Assembly (NCBI RefSeq): GCF_001411555.2
Contig: NC_049910.1
Location: 30,103,150 to 30,167,149 of the forward strand
Source: Juglans regia
Taxonomy: Eukaryota; Streptophyta; Magnoliopsida; Fagales; Juglandaceae
Direction: 5' to 3'
DNA length: 64,000 bases
The translations under genes were made by a program, and so were the position numbers. The notes below the pieces were generated by a model. The model saw only the letters and a program-made list of their open reading frames with translations. It was not told where the DNA came from and did not search any database. How positions within the stretch are numbered: position 1 is the stretch's first letter; each line of letters opens with the position of its first letter. This document shows positions 11,239-23,937 of the stretch, one piece after another.

Positions 11239-12495
11239 AAAAATGTCAGAGCCAAGATAGATGGAGAAGTGTGACATTTTCATTTTTCTTTTTTGTATAT
11301 TTCTTGTTTCTTCCTATTTCACCATTCCGGATCACCCGGAGCTTGGCTATGCTCCTAGTACAAGAGGTCATGCCAGCAAAACCTTAATTTATGGTCTTGC
11401 AGAGCATATTATAGAACAATAAATCATATTTCGCGGGTAAGTAGGGCTCAAGCTTACATGCTGCAGCCTCTAATTCTGCTGCATTTGTGATGGTGTTGGC
11501 ATATTTTAAGTGCACTTGTACTGAATTATGAAATAAAATGTGGTATGTTAACTGTTCTTTCAGGAATCACTTTGACAGAGCATTCTCCTGTTTTTATTGT
11601 AAATAAAACAGGATGTGTGTATCAGAAATGTGGAATATTTGGAAAATAATTTGTACAAATTTAAGTTGTGCACCTCTCGGGCAAGCCTTTTGATAAAAAA
11701 AGTGAGACCCACTTGAAAAATTTTACTTTTTTTCTAAAGGTTTATACGTTACGCATTTGTATTTAACACTTCTCTTTTTCACAATTGGACATCAACAAAA
11801 CAAACCAAATTGCTGTTACTTTTTGCATGAAGAAAGTGCCTTCGATTGTTTCAGTTATAAGAAATACAACTTTTTAAGTTCGTAAGTCTGCTAACAGGAT
11901 CTTTGTTCATATCTCTTGCGTAAGGAATCTCTGGTTTTGGCCGTGCGTTTGTGGTAACATATTGGGGAGACGGAGGGGAAATTATTTAGGATATCAACTT
12001 TTGTATTTGTCATTTTAATTAAATGTAGATTCTAATGTGTACCCTTTGTGTATTTTTTTTTTGAATAAGTACCCTTTGTGTATTGAAAGGCTTGAAGGGT
12101 GTAAATTACAATAAAAATTTTTTCCTGTATTTTCTATGTGCAAATTAACGATAATATCAAACATGTCTACTGTTTTTGCAAGAAGATACAATTGTCAGCA
12201 CTCGTTTATGGAAAAGATCTCTACTCAAAAGTGGTGTAGATAGGGGAAAAAGTACCAAATAGTTTGTGACTAGTAGTGAAGTGTTTGTAAATAGTAGTGA
12301 ACAGTTGTGATGTAGTATGAGGCTTGAGACTACTTCACTTACCAAACACAGTCTTAATGGTAATAACTTCACCATTGAATTATTTTTAGTAACCATAGAT
12401 GATCTAGTCATTTTTTTCTCTTGAACAATGCTCAACGTCCTCATTTGGCTTTGAATTCCTTAGGAAGGGAAAAACATCTCAGTTTCGCATTCTTC
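11239..12495. other. Intergenic: hexokinase 3' flank and copy B 3' flank
   Basis: No gene is seen. The part near 12000-12060 matches 41115-41175 beyond the other hexokinase fragment, so about 770 bases present here are missing there. The stretch 12235-12360 is rich in GTAGTGAA-type repeats and matches 42330-42440 beyond copy C. Confidence 0.5.
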
Positions 12496-15400
12496 TCACC
12501 GTTTATGACTGGTTGGCTGCATTGGAGACAAAACCTTAAGAACCTCTTTCATGGATGGCCTGGTAGAAGGCTGTGTGCTAGTACAATAGAGTCCAAGTAT
12601 GAAAACATGACACATTTCATTCAAGTGACGGGGTTCCTTGACCTCTTCATCCAAGGCATCACCTATCGGTTTTCCATCTTGAATGTGTCGTAATGCCCAT
12701 TCAGCTAGGGATGTGTGTTCATCACCCTCATTGGTTTTCTTTCCGGTTGTCAGTTCTAGAAGGATAACCCCGAAGCTGTAAACATCGATTTTCTCATTAA
12801 TTCTTCTCGTGCGAGCATACTCTGCATTTCAATTCAAAAATACAAGCTAAGCCAAACTTCTGATGATGGTAAAAGAGGAAAACATAATCAACAAAAGGAA
12901 ACTTGGAAATCTATATTGTCACACACATAGAGCTATGTGGCCAAAAGAGCCAGCCACGGTTGACATTGTAGCCGGTTCCCCCTCCTTGACCAACATCTTT
13001 GCTAGACCAAAATCAGCTATTTGTGCATTGAAATTGAGATCTAAAAGAATGTTGCTTGACTTCACATCTCGATGAACAATGGGTAGTGAGAAGTCATGGT
13101 GCATATAGGAGAGCCCCTGGGCAGCTCCAACTGCTATACGCAACCATTTAGGCCAATCCAAGACAACATGACTGACTGAACTTGAGAATGTTGTTGCTCT
13201 ACTTTTCCTATGCAGCCAGTGATCCAGGCTACGATTATCTAGATACTTGTAGACAAGAAATTTTGAATTATCATTGGAGATACAGCAGAGCAACGTCACT
13301 ATGTTGGCATGTCGAATTGAACTAAGTATTTTGACTTCTGCTAGAAATTCTTTTTCAAGCTTTTCTTCTAGCTTTCTATTATTCCAAATCTTTTTCACAG
13401 CAACAATATCACCTGAATGATGAACAACAACACGATATACTTGACCTGATCCACCAGAACCAATCTGGTTATTTTCTGTCATTCCTGACAAAATGTCTGA
13501 TTCTGTGAAATTCAGCTTCTGGAACGAAACGAGCTTCCATGTCAAATGCAATCCATGCTCTTTTATTTTGTAATTTCTGATCACAAAGAAAGAAATAAAT
13601 AAACCTAGAAGAATTGCTACCACCAAACCTATGATCCAAGCAATTAATTTGTAAGAAGTTTTGCTCGACTTTTGGCGGCGCGAACTGCAGTTCTTGAGGT
13701 TAAGGGATCGAGATGGTCTACTAGAACAAAGATCAGGATTGTTCAAGAAGCTGTAGGCATATGCATCATTCTTGAATTCACTTGGGATGCTTCCAGTGAG
13801 ATGATTTGAAGATAGATTGAGTAAAGTGGGCTTCAAGAGGCCAAGTTTTGATGGAATTAGGCCAGACAACTGGTTTTCTGACAAGTCCAATTGAGTAAGG
13901 CTTGGTAAGGAACCAAGTTCCTCTGGAATTTGTCCAAAGATTGCATTTTGGCTAAGGTTTAGGGTACTCAGCGATTTCCACGAATTAATATCTGATGGAA
14001 GGGAGCCCGAGAGTCGGTTTCGATCAAGCAAAAGAGTTTTCAAACGAGAAAGATCTTGAGGAATCGTGCCGTTGAAGTGGTTATTACTAGCCATGAGAAC
14101 CAACAAATTCCTCCAGTAAGACACTCCCTGTGGAATTTTACCCGAAAACATGATGTTATTCATCTCCAATCGTGAAAGATTCCATCCCAATCTCTCAGGA
14201 ATCTCGCCTGTAAAAGAATTATCACTTAGCATCAATGTTTTCAGATTCATTGATGTCCAAAGACCACTTGGAATATTCCTAGAAAATCCATTTTTGTATA
14301 TCTTGACAAATTCCAAACTGGTGCAATTTCCAAATGATTTGGGCAACTCTCCAACGAGCTGGTTTTCAAAAGCTACCACTTCCACCAACTTCTCATTGTC
14401 ACACAAGTGTTTTGGCAACTGGCATGTAAGCCTGTTGGTTGAAACCTGAAACTCTTCCAACATAGAATACCTCCCGAATTCTTGAGGCAAAGTCCCTGAA
14501 AAATTATTGTTAAATAATTTTAAACTTATCAGCTTTGGAAGGCGACCAATGCTATATGGGATTTTTCCAGATAGTTGATTGAAAAACAAGGCCAGAGCCG
14601 TCAAATTTTTGAGCTTTCCAAAATCATCGAGAATTGTCCCTATCAATTTATTTTCCGAGAGATCAATGACATCGAGGTTCAAAGCCTTGACCACCCAAGG
14701 AATCTCTTCGGACAATTTGTTTTTGTAAAGGTAGACAATCTTTAGATTCTTTGGTATAAACAAACTATCTGGGATCTTCCCAATCAAGTTATTTTGTGAC
14801 AAATCCAAATGCTCTAGAGCTGCCATTTCTCTGATCGTGTTTGGGATTTCCCCGATCAAATTCGTCCCGGCCATCCATAAAAATTTCAGCTTCTTCAACT
14901 TTCCGAACTCCGAAGGCAATATTGGCACCATCTTAGAATTATAGGCCAATCCTAGTTCCTCGAGATTGGACAGGTTTCCAATTTCTTTTCGAAAAGAACC
15001 GGTAAACGATCATTGGACAAGCATGAGTTTCCTCAGTTTTGTCAACTGCCCAATAGATGCTGAGATGTTACCGTCAAAGTTGTTTCCCCCGAGGTCGAGC
15101 TCTCAAAGCCGAGACATGTGATGAATGTCATTGGGGATTGCACCAAAGAAGTAGTTCTGCGAGAGGTTAAGAATTTCCAGCTTGGAACAATTGTAGAGAG
15201 CTCTCGGGAACTCCGTTGAGTGGAAACTGTTGTTGTAAACATAAAATGTTTTGAGGTTGTTGAGGTTGCAATTGAAGGGTGGGATTGTTCCATTGATATC
15301 GTAATCTTTGAAGGATAATCCAATGATAGAGTCGTTGGAGCAAGTGATCTCAGGCCAGGAACAATGGGAGGAGGAGTTTGTTGAAATTCAGTGTTTGAGA

Positions 15401-15536
15401 GATTCTGGATTTCCTAGAGTTGTTTTAGGTTTAGTAGGATTTCTTGTTCTTGAACTTGGGTGTTTGCATGGCTGAGAAAGAGGAAAAATATGATGTAGAA
15501 AGAGAAATTGATAAACATTGGAGCTGCTTGCGTCAT
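12496..15536 (-). pseudogene. LRR receptor-like kinase, copy B (pseudogene)
   Basis: Exon 1 is 15536-12927, intron 12926-12822, exon 2 12821-12496. From 14949 to the end of exon 1 the frame is open: about 17 LRRs, a membrane helix (LIAWIIGLVVAILLGLFISF) and a kinase domain with GSGGSGQVYRV, VAVKKIW, HRDVKSSN and DFGLAK. Exon 2 carries INEKIDVYSFGV-like and RPSMKEV sequence. Damage: a 1-base deletion and a stop near 15415, in-frame TGA at 15105-15103 and 15012-15010, and the activation-segment YIAPE motif changed to HIAL at the splice junction, which also alters the base before the donor. One extra base near 12515 moves the stop to 12498-12496, short of the copy C end. The damage removes the signal peptide from the readable frame. 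An internally started kinase fragment cannot be excluded. Confidence 0.87.
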
Positions 15537-17530
15537 TACAGGAGGTTGAGTTCTTTTGGCTCTGGCTTTTGCTCAGGTGTGAGCTCCGGTCTCAACAATG
15601 AGCTAATAAATAGATGAAAACTCGAGAAAGATGAGAAAAATACACATCCAATGGTGTGACGTTCAAACATCAAACCAAGGAAAATTCAATGAATGTCACA
15701 TCTGAAAATTCGAAGAATGTCATTTGAAAACTTTCCACCGAAAGGGAACTCTCGTTGAGCAATAATTGCAAGTCTAGTCCAGCATCTTTGATGAGATTAG
15801 CCAAGGGCCAATGCTTTCCAGAAACCCCCTGAAAAATCAGCATATATATATATATATATATTATTACACAAAGATAAAATACAATAATGTATGGAACTGC
15901 TTGGGCCAGAGAGTGGGTCCTGACTGTTTCCACCAATAAAAGTGTAAAATTACTTTTCTTTTATTTATTGTTGTGTACATTATTTTGTAAAATTAGTAAA
16001 ATGACAGTTTCTACCGATAAGATAAAGTAAATCAATAATGTATTTGACATTTTCCTGATGCTAACATGGCATTATAAAAATATGAGTGTACATTATTGAC
16101 TTGCTCAGTTTTAAAGAACTGGGGAATCTTAAAGAAAAAAATCATTTTTGAGAACCATCCATCTACCACTCGTGGAAGATTTTGGTAGACTTTGACTTGC
16201 CTTGGATGTTGTTAGAAACTGTTGGAAGCTGTCAAGCATGTGCTGATCTGCGATCTCTTTAGTCAATGGACAATACTTTCCACAAATTAACAGTGTAAAA
16301 TTACTTTTTTTTTTTTGTACATTATTTTGTAAAATTAGTAAAATTACAGTTTCCACCGATAAGATAAAGTATATAAATTATGTATTTGCCATTTTCCTGA
16401 TGCTAACATGGCAAATACATCATTTATATAATAAAAATTACAATGAAATTAAAATTAAGACGAAATAAGTTTGGATTGAGGCACGAAAATGTAACTCTCT
16501 TTAAGGAGATTCAAGTCATTTGCAGTGTATAAAGTCTCAAATTAATCGGTGCAACAGAACTCTTATTGACTTGACTCCTCTAGGTTATAACAGCCCAACT
16601 AATCTTTGTATAGCCTGAACCAACTCTACACAAGTAGTTGAGCCCAAACCTCAAATCAAAGAACATCTTTCTATTATCTGGAAAATCTCTCAAAAAATAT
16701 ATACACATTTTGTCTTTCTCTTTTATTCAAAGAAAACACAATGTTTCATCCGATAAAGAAAAATAACATCACTCTGCAACCAACACTACTGTATGTACGC
16801 CAACCTCAATTTAATATAAAAAGGAAGGTAGATGTTAATACCATAGATTTGGAACTGGACAATCAAAAGAATAAAACCACCTAAAGGAGGTTTCTATAGC
16901 GGTACTACTTAAAAGTATAATAGGTTTCTATATCCACCTAAAAGAGGTTGGATAGTGAATTTAGAAATCCTCAAGGGGTAGTTTGAGGCAATGACGTAGG
17001 CAGTAGGACTGAATCTTGTTAAAATACTGAGTTTGCTTCCTCTTATCATTACTTTTTATATTTATTGCTGCTTCATATTTTGTTCATATTTTATATTGTG
17101 TATTTGGTTTATAATTGCGGATTTTTAAATCAAACCCAATTCGCCTTCCTCTTGTGTTAGTTATCTGGGCAACATAAATATTTTTTAGATTGTATATTTT
17201 TAGTTCATATTTCCAAGTTTTTAAATTTTCGGTTTTGTTTTTTTTTTTCCTTATGTATGTATACTTATTTTTATATTTTTATTGCAAAAATCATGAATTT
17301 AAAAAAGTCTAGAAACCGTTTTTTTCCATACTTTTAAGCAAACCCAAGAACTTTATATGGGATTAGAAGAAGATTTTCGTATTTTTAAAAGATTTGAAGA
17401 AGTTTTTAATCTTTTAGGATGAATATTATTTTTTTTCAAATTTTATTTGAATTTAAATAATAATGATTTTGTTTTTTTGGGAGGTTAGCACTAGCATTAG
17501 ATTATGCAACTACATATTTGCATAAGAGTG
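15537..17530. other. Upstream region of copy B, repeats only
   Basis: No gene is seen. Short matches to the flanks of the other units recur, for example 15655-15800 with 7250-7330 and 45770-45850, and 16290-16400 with 15950-16080, a local duplication including TTTTGTAAAATTAGTAAAAT. An AT dinucleotide run is at 15842-15860. Confidence 0.5.
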
Positions 17531-17582
17531 GCGCTACAGCCACTGCTCCCAGTTCTCACTGAGAGCCACCACTAGTCTTATG

Positions 17583-17760
17583 ATTTTGTTTTTGTTTTTG
17601 TTTTTTTTTTTCATAAATATATTTTTTAACATTTTAAAATATTTAAAAAAAATAAAAAAATCACAATATTATTAAAAAAATACATCCTTAATCATTAAGC
17701 AAAAAAAAAAAAAAAAAAGAATTGGGAGCGGGGGCTACCAGCGATAGCCCCCAATGGGAC
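17583..17760. repeat. AT-rich MITE, inverted relative to 4009
   Basis: The DNA ...CATCCTTAATCATTAAGCAAA... is the reverse complement of the TTACTTAATGATTAA core of the 4009 and 19168 copies. Long T and A runs flank it. The left neighbour (17530-17575) and right end (17722-17756) carry GCTCCCAGT and ATTGGGAGC, a possible terminal inverted repeat. Confidence 0.45.
17722..17756. repeat. GC-rich perfect hairpin
   Basis: GGGGGCTA (17730-17737) and TAGCCCCC (17745-17752) form an 8-bp perfect stem with a 7-base loop, flanked by TTGGG and CCAAT. It is unusually GC-rich for its surroundings and probably belongs to a MITE end. Confidence 0.6.
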
Positions 17761-19167
17761 ATATATAATTTCTATTTGCATAATATGACCTTAAATTGGA
17801 TTGCATTGGATTATGCATATTAAAAAATTTGCATAGTTATGAATAGTATTTCTACAAATTTGAAGTGTTCACTCTCTAAATCTTATTTTAGTACTACTTT
17901 TTTTTCTCTCTCCTCCCCATCACTCTCTTGACACCAATGGAAACAAATCCTCTCTCGAAACATTTATTTCTCTTTGCTCTCTCTCTCGACACCAACAGAG
18001 AGAAATCCGGAAAAAAAAAATTTAGGAAACAAATAAATTATAATAAAATAATAATATTTTATTATTATTTTGGCTCAAAGATGTATAATTCAATATGTGA
18101 GTTTTTCTTGATATATAAAATCAATCCTTAAAAAATATGATTTTACAAATGTATATAAAGAAACTAATACTAGTGGTCACCATATCGCCTCTGGTGGAAC
18201 GTTCAAAATTCAAATCAAGAAAAATTCAAAGATCGTAACATCGCTAATTTTTCATGGAAAGGGAATTCGTTGACCAATAATTGCAAGTTTAGTCAAGTGT
18301 CTTTGCTGAGATGATACGTTCCGTGGGGTTGGAATTTTCCATCCCTGCCAAGATTAGTAGATTCAATCATGTGTTTGGTTTCCTACGATGGAACTATCTA
18401 TCTCCCTCCGTCTTGTATCGTTATTGACCTTGCAACCCAGAAGGGAGTGTTTAATATGACATAAATCGTTATTGGACGTTGCATCCGCCCTTTCCCATGA
18501 ACTTCACAATTATGATAATGGACTCTCACAAATTATCTATTTTTGTCAAATCGATAAATCTCCCAAATTAGGACTTAGTTTACTATCAATTTGGGCAAAT
18601 CATCCAAAAATTATATATTTTTAAAACAATAAAACCAAAGTTAAAAAAATTATGTTATTTCTTAGTTTCTAAATAATTTTCCAAAAATGTACTATTTTTT
18701 TAAGATATAAAATAAATAATAAAATATACATATTTCCATCAGCTTAAATTTTTAAGATAAGTGATGATTTCACATTGTACTAATATAGATGTACTAAGTT
18801 TAAATCTTGACTCTACACTCTATCTTATTTACTTAAATATTTCAGATATTAGACCCACTGATCATTAAGGAAAAATATTAAGATATAAAATAAATAATAA
18901 AATGTACATATATCCTTTAGCTCAAGATTTTTCGACAAATGGTGATTTCACATTTTAATTTTAATAGGATTTTTTTTTGGAAGAATTTATAGGTGTAGTC
19001 TTATCTTCGTAAAAGGAGATCAACTGAAATTCTTAAGTAGGTAGGGAACATGGAAAAACTGCTGATCTGCTTTCCACAAATGGGTTGCAATCTGAAAAAT
19101 CAACATATATATCATTATTACACCAAGATAATATACAATAATGTATGGGAAATGCCAAAGTGTGTCC

Positions 19168-19330
19168 CGAATGTTATTTTTTTTATTTTTTTATTTTTAC
19201 CGAATGATTAAAAAAATATTTTTTAATGATATTGTAATTTTTTTATTTTTTTAAAAAATATTTATGATGATTAAAAAAATACATTAAAAAAAAAAAGAAG
19301 AAAAATAAAAAATCTATTCGGAACACAAAA
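19168..19330. repeat. AT-rich MITE, same family as 4009
   Basis: Bounded by TCCCGAATG and CTATTCGGAAC. The core ATGATTAAAAAAATATTTTT with TTTATGATGATTAAAAAA matches the element at 4009-4174 in the same orientation. Confidence 0.5.
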
Positions 19331-19757
19331 TGGGTCCCGAATTATAATGTATGGGGCCGGCCACCGTGAGTGGGTCTGACAGTTTCCATCGATAACTGTA
19401 AAATCATTTTTATTTTTGGGTGCGTTTTTTTTAAGTATTTTTTAAATCACTTTAATTATTTTAAAAGAAATTATAAATTAATTTAAAAACAATTCCTTAA
19501 TTAAAAAAAAATGAAATCGGTAGAATCTCGGGGATCCAATCTGACGGCTTAAGCATTTTTCATAATGTATTTGCCTCTTTCTTGATGCTTTCATGTCATG
19601 ATCAAAATATAACGTATCAGTAAAGATCCTAGATAAGATATCCATGTTTAGTTTTGAATTAATCTACTCAACCTCCGGTCTATTAAACACACACCACACA
19701 CCGACATGACAGAACCCGGTTTGTTTCACCACATCACGGTTCTACACATCTACCATT

Positions 19758-19924
19758 CTCCCTCACCCAGACGAAGTCCCCCTCCCCTTCTGCAAAGGGT
19801 CTTCTCCCTCACCCAGACAAATTCCCCCACCCCCACTCGCCCTTCTCTGCGAAGGGTCTTCTCCCTCACTCAGACGAAATCACGAACCCCCCACCCCTCA
19901 CTCTCCCTTATCTATGAAGGGTCA
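19758..19924 (+). repeat. Three imperfect direct repeats, C-rich
   Basis: Three units begin CTCCCTCACCCAGACGAA or a near match at 19758, 19804 and 19861, each ending GAAGGGTC or AAAGGGTC. Unit lengths are about 46, 57 and 64 bases. They lie directly before the PP2C pseudogene, where an intron of the parent gene would be. Confidence 0.65.
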
Positions 19925-19934
19925 CCTATTGCAG

Positions 19935-20412
19935 GTTGCAAACTATTGTTGTGAGCGCATCCATTTGGGCTGAGGAGATTGGAGCCATTATAGACGATTT
20001 AAGCAATTAAAAGATTGGGGAAAATCAGCAACTGCAGTTGGAGAAAATTTAATTTACGAGTCGTTTCCAAAAATTTGATGATGAAGTTGGAGGAAAAGTT
20101 GGTAGAGGCATTGATGAAAGCTCCGATTATTTCTGACCCTATTGCACCAGAAACTATTGGATCTACAGCTGTGGTTGCAATAATCTGTTCATCCCATGTC
20201 ATAGTTGCTAACCGTAGTGATTGAAGAGTAGTCCTGTGTTGCTGGAAAGAATCCAGGATTATGAACCAAAGTTTTCTTCCTTGGAAACTAATCTTTTTTT
20301 ATACTTTAATTTTATTCTTTTCAGCCAAACAGAGAAGATGAAGGTTCAAGGATTGAGGCAGTGGAACAATCATTGTGTCTTTGGGGATCTTGCAATGTCA
20401 AGATCCATCGAA
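19935..20412 (+). pseudogene. PP2C protein phosphatase fragment (pseudogene)
   Basis: Clade-A-like PP2C enzymes remove phosphate from Ser/Thr and act in abscisic acid signalling; this copy cannot. Three frames carry pieces in order. VANYCCERIHLG at 19935 follows a good splice acceptor TATTGCAG. AEEIGAIIDDLSN is in the next frame, then FDDEVGGK, then APETIGSTAVVAIICSSHVI followed by VANRSD and a stop. After an apparent intron acceptor TTCTTTTCAG near 20322 come PNREDEG and RIEA. A deletion then shifts the frame to WNNHCVFGDLAMSRSI. At least three frameshifts and two stops. Retained intron borders argue against a retrocopy. Catalytic exons before and after are not seen. Confidence 0.82.
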
Positions 20413-20561
20413 AGTCTATTTGCTTGGTTCATTAATATGTATAAAGAAAAAATAAAAATTAATCTATATTTTGATTTTTATAATTGGTTTAAAACGTGCA
20501 TTTTATTAAAATAAAAATTACACTTCAGCTGGTGTGCGGAGGTTGAGCTACAGTGGGAGGT

Positions 20562-21126
20562 TGCGTAGAAGGACTCTTTAGTTTTCCTTATATTTTAAGT
20601 TTTTTTCTAAAACATTATTCAAAATAAAATTAATTATTTCTAACTCTAAAAAACTATATTATCTAGATTTTTCATTCCATCATTATCTAAATATAAAAAT
20701 CAAAATAAGAATTATTCTTACAAAATATATATTCAAACATAAAAATTCTACTCATTATTTCTATACCATACAATACACATTACTTTTTTTTATTTATTTT
20801 TCCTTAGCAAGTAGAAGAACTTAATTAATTTAACAAGAATAAAATTAAAAATAATAAATAAAAAAATATAATATGTGAGATGACGAGGAGTAAAACTCAT
20901 TCAAACAACTTTTCAATTTTACAATTCATTCTTACAAGAGTTTTTTACGGAACAGCTTGGGTGAGTTGACCCAGCGCCAGCGGCGCACATGTGAGTTGAC
21001 ATCTTTTGTTTTCATTGTTTTTTACTTTTTTTCTTCTGACTTGTTCTATTTAGTATGCTAATATAATTTTTTTTAATCATATAATTAAAAAGTAAAATAA
21101 TTTTAAAATAAGGAGTCCTTCTGCGG
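20562..21126. repeat. Inverted-repeat element (possible MITE)
   Basis: The left end GCGTAGAAGGACTCTTTA and the reverse complement of the right end, CCGCAGAAGGACTCCTTA, agree at about 15 of 18 positions. The 565-bp interior is AT-rich and codes for nothing recognisable. No convincing target duplication was found. Confidence 0.4.
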
Positions 21127-21150
21127 ATCAGCCTTTGTTTACGGCTGATC
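21126..21150. repeat. Perfect hairpin at edge of the inverted-repeat element
   Basis: GATCAGCC (21126-21133) and GGCTGATC (21143-21150) form an 8-bp perfect stem with a 9-base loop, directly outside the right inverted repeat. Confidence 0.6.
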
Positions 21151-21402
21151 AGTAGCACCTTAGCTGACTTTTTTTTTTTTTCCTTCTAAATGCTCGTTTT
21201 ACGAAAATACCCAATTCGAAATCCCCATGTAGAAGCACATCCTGCGTCGCCCAGCACCTGCCCCTCCTGCCCAGCGCCACCTTGCGATGGTCATCACTCG
21301 GTCCTGCGCCGCCCCTCGTTCCTCCTCTGTTGCCCCTCGAATTTACTCATCCTGCGTCGCCCCAGCACCCGCATCATGTCGCCTACCCAGCGCCACCCAG
21401 CA

Positions 21403-23932
21403 TGTAACGCCCCAAACCCGGGTGGCCTGGAGAATTACTACCTGTCACTTAAAAACATATTTCCCAACACAACTAAAATAAAACTCCAAAAACTTTATTA
21501 GCAAAACTCAATCTCATGTATTCTAAATAACCACATTGAAAACTCCACAAAGTCATTACCGCAACAAAATAAACTAAGGATTCCACAATCTCCCGGTAGT
21601 CATAACAAACCAAACTAATAATTTCATAAGTCTTACTAAACCCTAAACCCAAGATATAATTAAATCTAAAAGATATTAAAACTAAAGGACATCAGAATTC
21701 CTTCTTCTAACATCTTCTCCTCAGCTTAATCATGCTCACCAATCTAATCCAAGTCCTCAGTTGGACTCTTCACATCATCCAAAAAATATTATGAAGATAG
21801 GGGGTGAGTTATCAACAACTCAGTAAGTAGATGACATATGCTAGCGTGCAAACATGACTATTTACAAAGTATAGCATGCAGAACAAAATATTTTCCAGAG
21901 TTATCATGCAGAACATAACATATTTTCAAAAGTAACAGAGCGATGGTTTTAAGACAAGTAAAAACCCATAGTACTTTGACATAACATAAACTGAGCATCA
22001 TCATCAAATCAAAACAGAGCATCTTACAGAGCAGAGACCATGTTTCACCCCCGTGATAGGGTTGTGCTATCCCCAGTGGCCAAACCGGGCAGAGATAGAG
22101 GTGAAATCTTTCCCTTATTCTTCTCGGAACCCCGAGTGTGCACACATGAAATACCACAATAAAAATTACTTTGTTTCCAAAGTGGGTGCACTCTGAGACA
22201 GAGAAGTTGGTACCAACCGAAATAGAGCATAGTATAACAGAGCAGAGCAGAGCAGAGACAGAGTCAGATACAAAATCAGTACACCATGCCAAAAGTTTTC
22301 AGATGCCACATCAAAATAAAACAGAGTACCAAGACATAATCAGATCATTCTCACATACTGAAAATAAAAGTCGGAGCATCTTTCTAAATAAGTGCACAAT
22401 TTGTCAGATTCTCAATATCGCTCTTTTTCAGATTTCAGAGACAACATGACAAAATTTAGCTCATGTCTACACAATGCATGTCAGAAAATATATTTTCCCT
22501 TTTTCATACAAATTTCATGAGTAGTGCAAATAAGCAACCGATGTTGGTTTTGTTTTTCCTAAATTCTCATTTCATCGCAGAATATGCAAAGTTTTCAGAA
22601 AGTCAACCTTAGTCTTAATAACTCGTATAAAGCCTAGCATAGGAACCCCGCTTACCTGACTTCTGCAGCGTATTATCTATGCCTTAAATTCGACTTCTAA
22701 AAATCTCGTCACCTATTGATAGAAAATAAATATACACTGAGTGTTAAAAGACAATTGACACAACTTCTCTCTAAATAATTAAAACCCATAATCCCAAACC
22801 ATATCATAGCAAAACGACTCACTAAAACAGCCATATAATAATCTGGACAGCTAGCATTTCAACCCAGAAATACCATATACTAATTTTGATATTGACATAT
22901 ACACCCACCAAAGTCAACATCAAACACAAATAATAAAAAATATAAACCACTTCAATGGCCCCTAACTCCAAACAATCGCCAACAACTCAACCAAAATCAA
23001 TAATAATGTAACTCCAAATAGTTTAACCTCTACTCTAACAGTCTTATAAAAACCCAAACAGTACAAAAAATGCACCCACTCAACTCTGAGTATCCATTTG
23101 GTTTACGGCACATCCAACCCAAATAATTCAAAACTCAGAACATTCCAACACATGGTGTTCGCTTATACAAAAAAAATGTCCAAAGAAAAACCCACGAACT
23201 ACACTAAACAAAAACATAACTCAGAAATTTCATTGGAGTGAAATGAATTAATTGAGGTGAATGTGTGTGTGCAGGCGAGAGAAACAGAGATAAAGAATGG
23301 GTTACCGGCAAATAAAAGTGTCTCCAGTGGTGGCTTTGATGGTTACAAGGCTTCAAGGATTAACGAACAAGCAGCACAACAATTACACAGCAAATAAAAG
23401 AAAAACTGCACTGGAGAGAAAGAGAGAGTGCTGACACTGAGGGCCCTTAGTTTCAGAATCAAGATGTAAAATGAGAGAGAGAGAGATATATACACCTGAA
23501 GACGAAACACTACGCAAGAGGGAGAGAAGAGCCGAGTCTGAAGAGAGAACACCAACTGTAGAAATAGAGGGACGCGAGAGAGAGAGAGAGGCACATTAAT
23601 CTGCAGAATTGGAGGGATGCGATAGAGAGTGAGAACCGATTTTGAGGGAAAGGAAAATGGAGGAAATTTAGGGCATGAGGTTCGGACTCCCGAAAACCGA
23701 ACCAACGAAAATAAGAGATGGAAACGGGAAGGGGAGTGGGTAACGTGTGAGAGAGAAACGGCTGGAAACGAAAAAAAAAACAGAGAAACCGAAAGAGAAA
23801 AAGGGGGAGATGCAGCCGGGAAGGGAGCTGATGAAGGAGAAAACACTTACCCAAACGACGCCGTTTCAATGCTCTCCAAGAAAAGGCTGGTCCTTGCTCA
23901 CGGTTCGGGCCTCATATACACTGGGCCTTACA
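21403..23932 (-). mobile_element. Solo LTR, copy 2 (2.53 kb)
   Basis: Starts TGTAACGCCCC and ends GGGCCTTACA. It has perfect 5-bp target duplications CAGCA at 21398-21402 and 23933-23937. The hairpin TGAGTTATCAACAACTCA lies at 21805-21822 and the minus-strand splice donor CAGGTAAGC at about 22658-22650. One copy of the CCCCGTGATAGGGTT motif is at 22050. The right third is GA-rich on the plus strand (CT-rich on the minus strand), like a transcribed leader. Reading frames in this third differ from those of copy 1, so they are probably not protein coding. Confidence 0.9.
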
Positions 23933-23937
23933 CAGCA

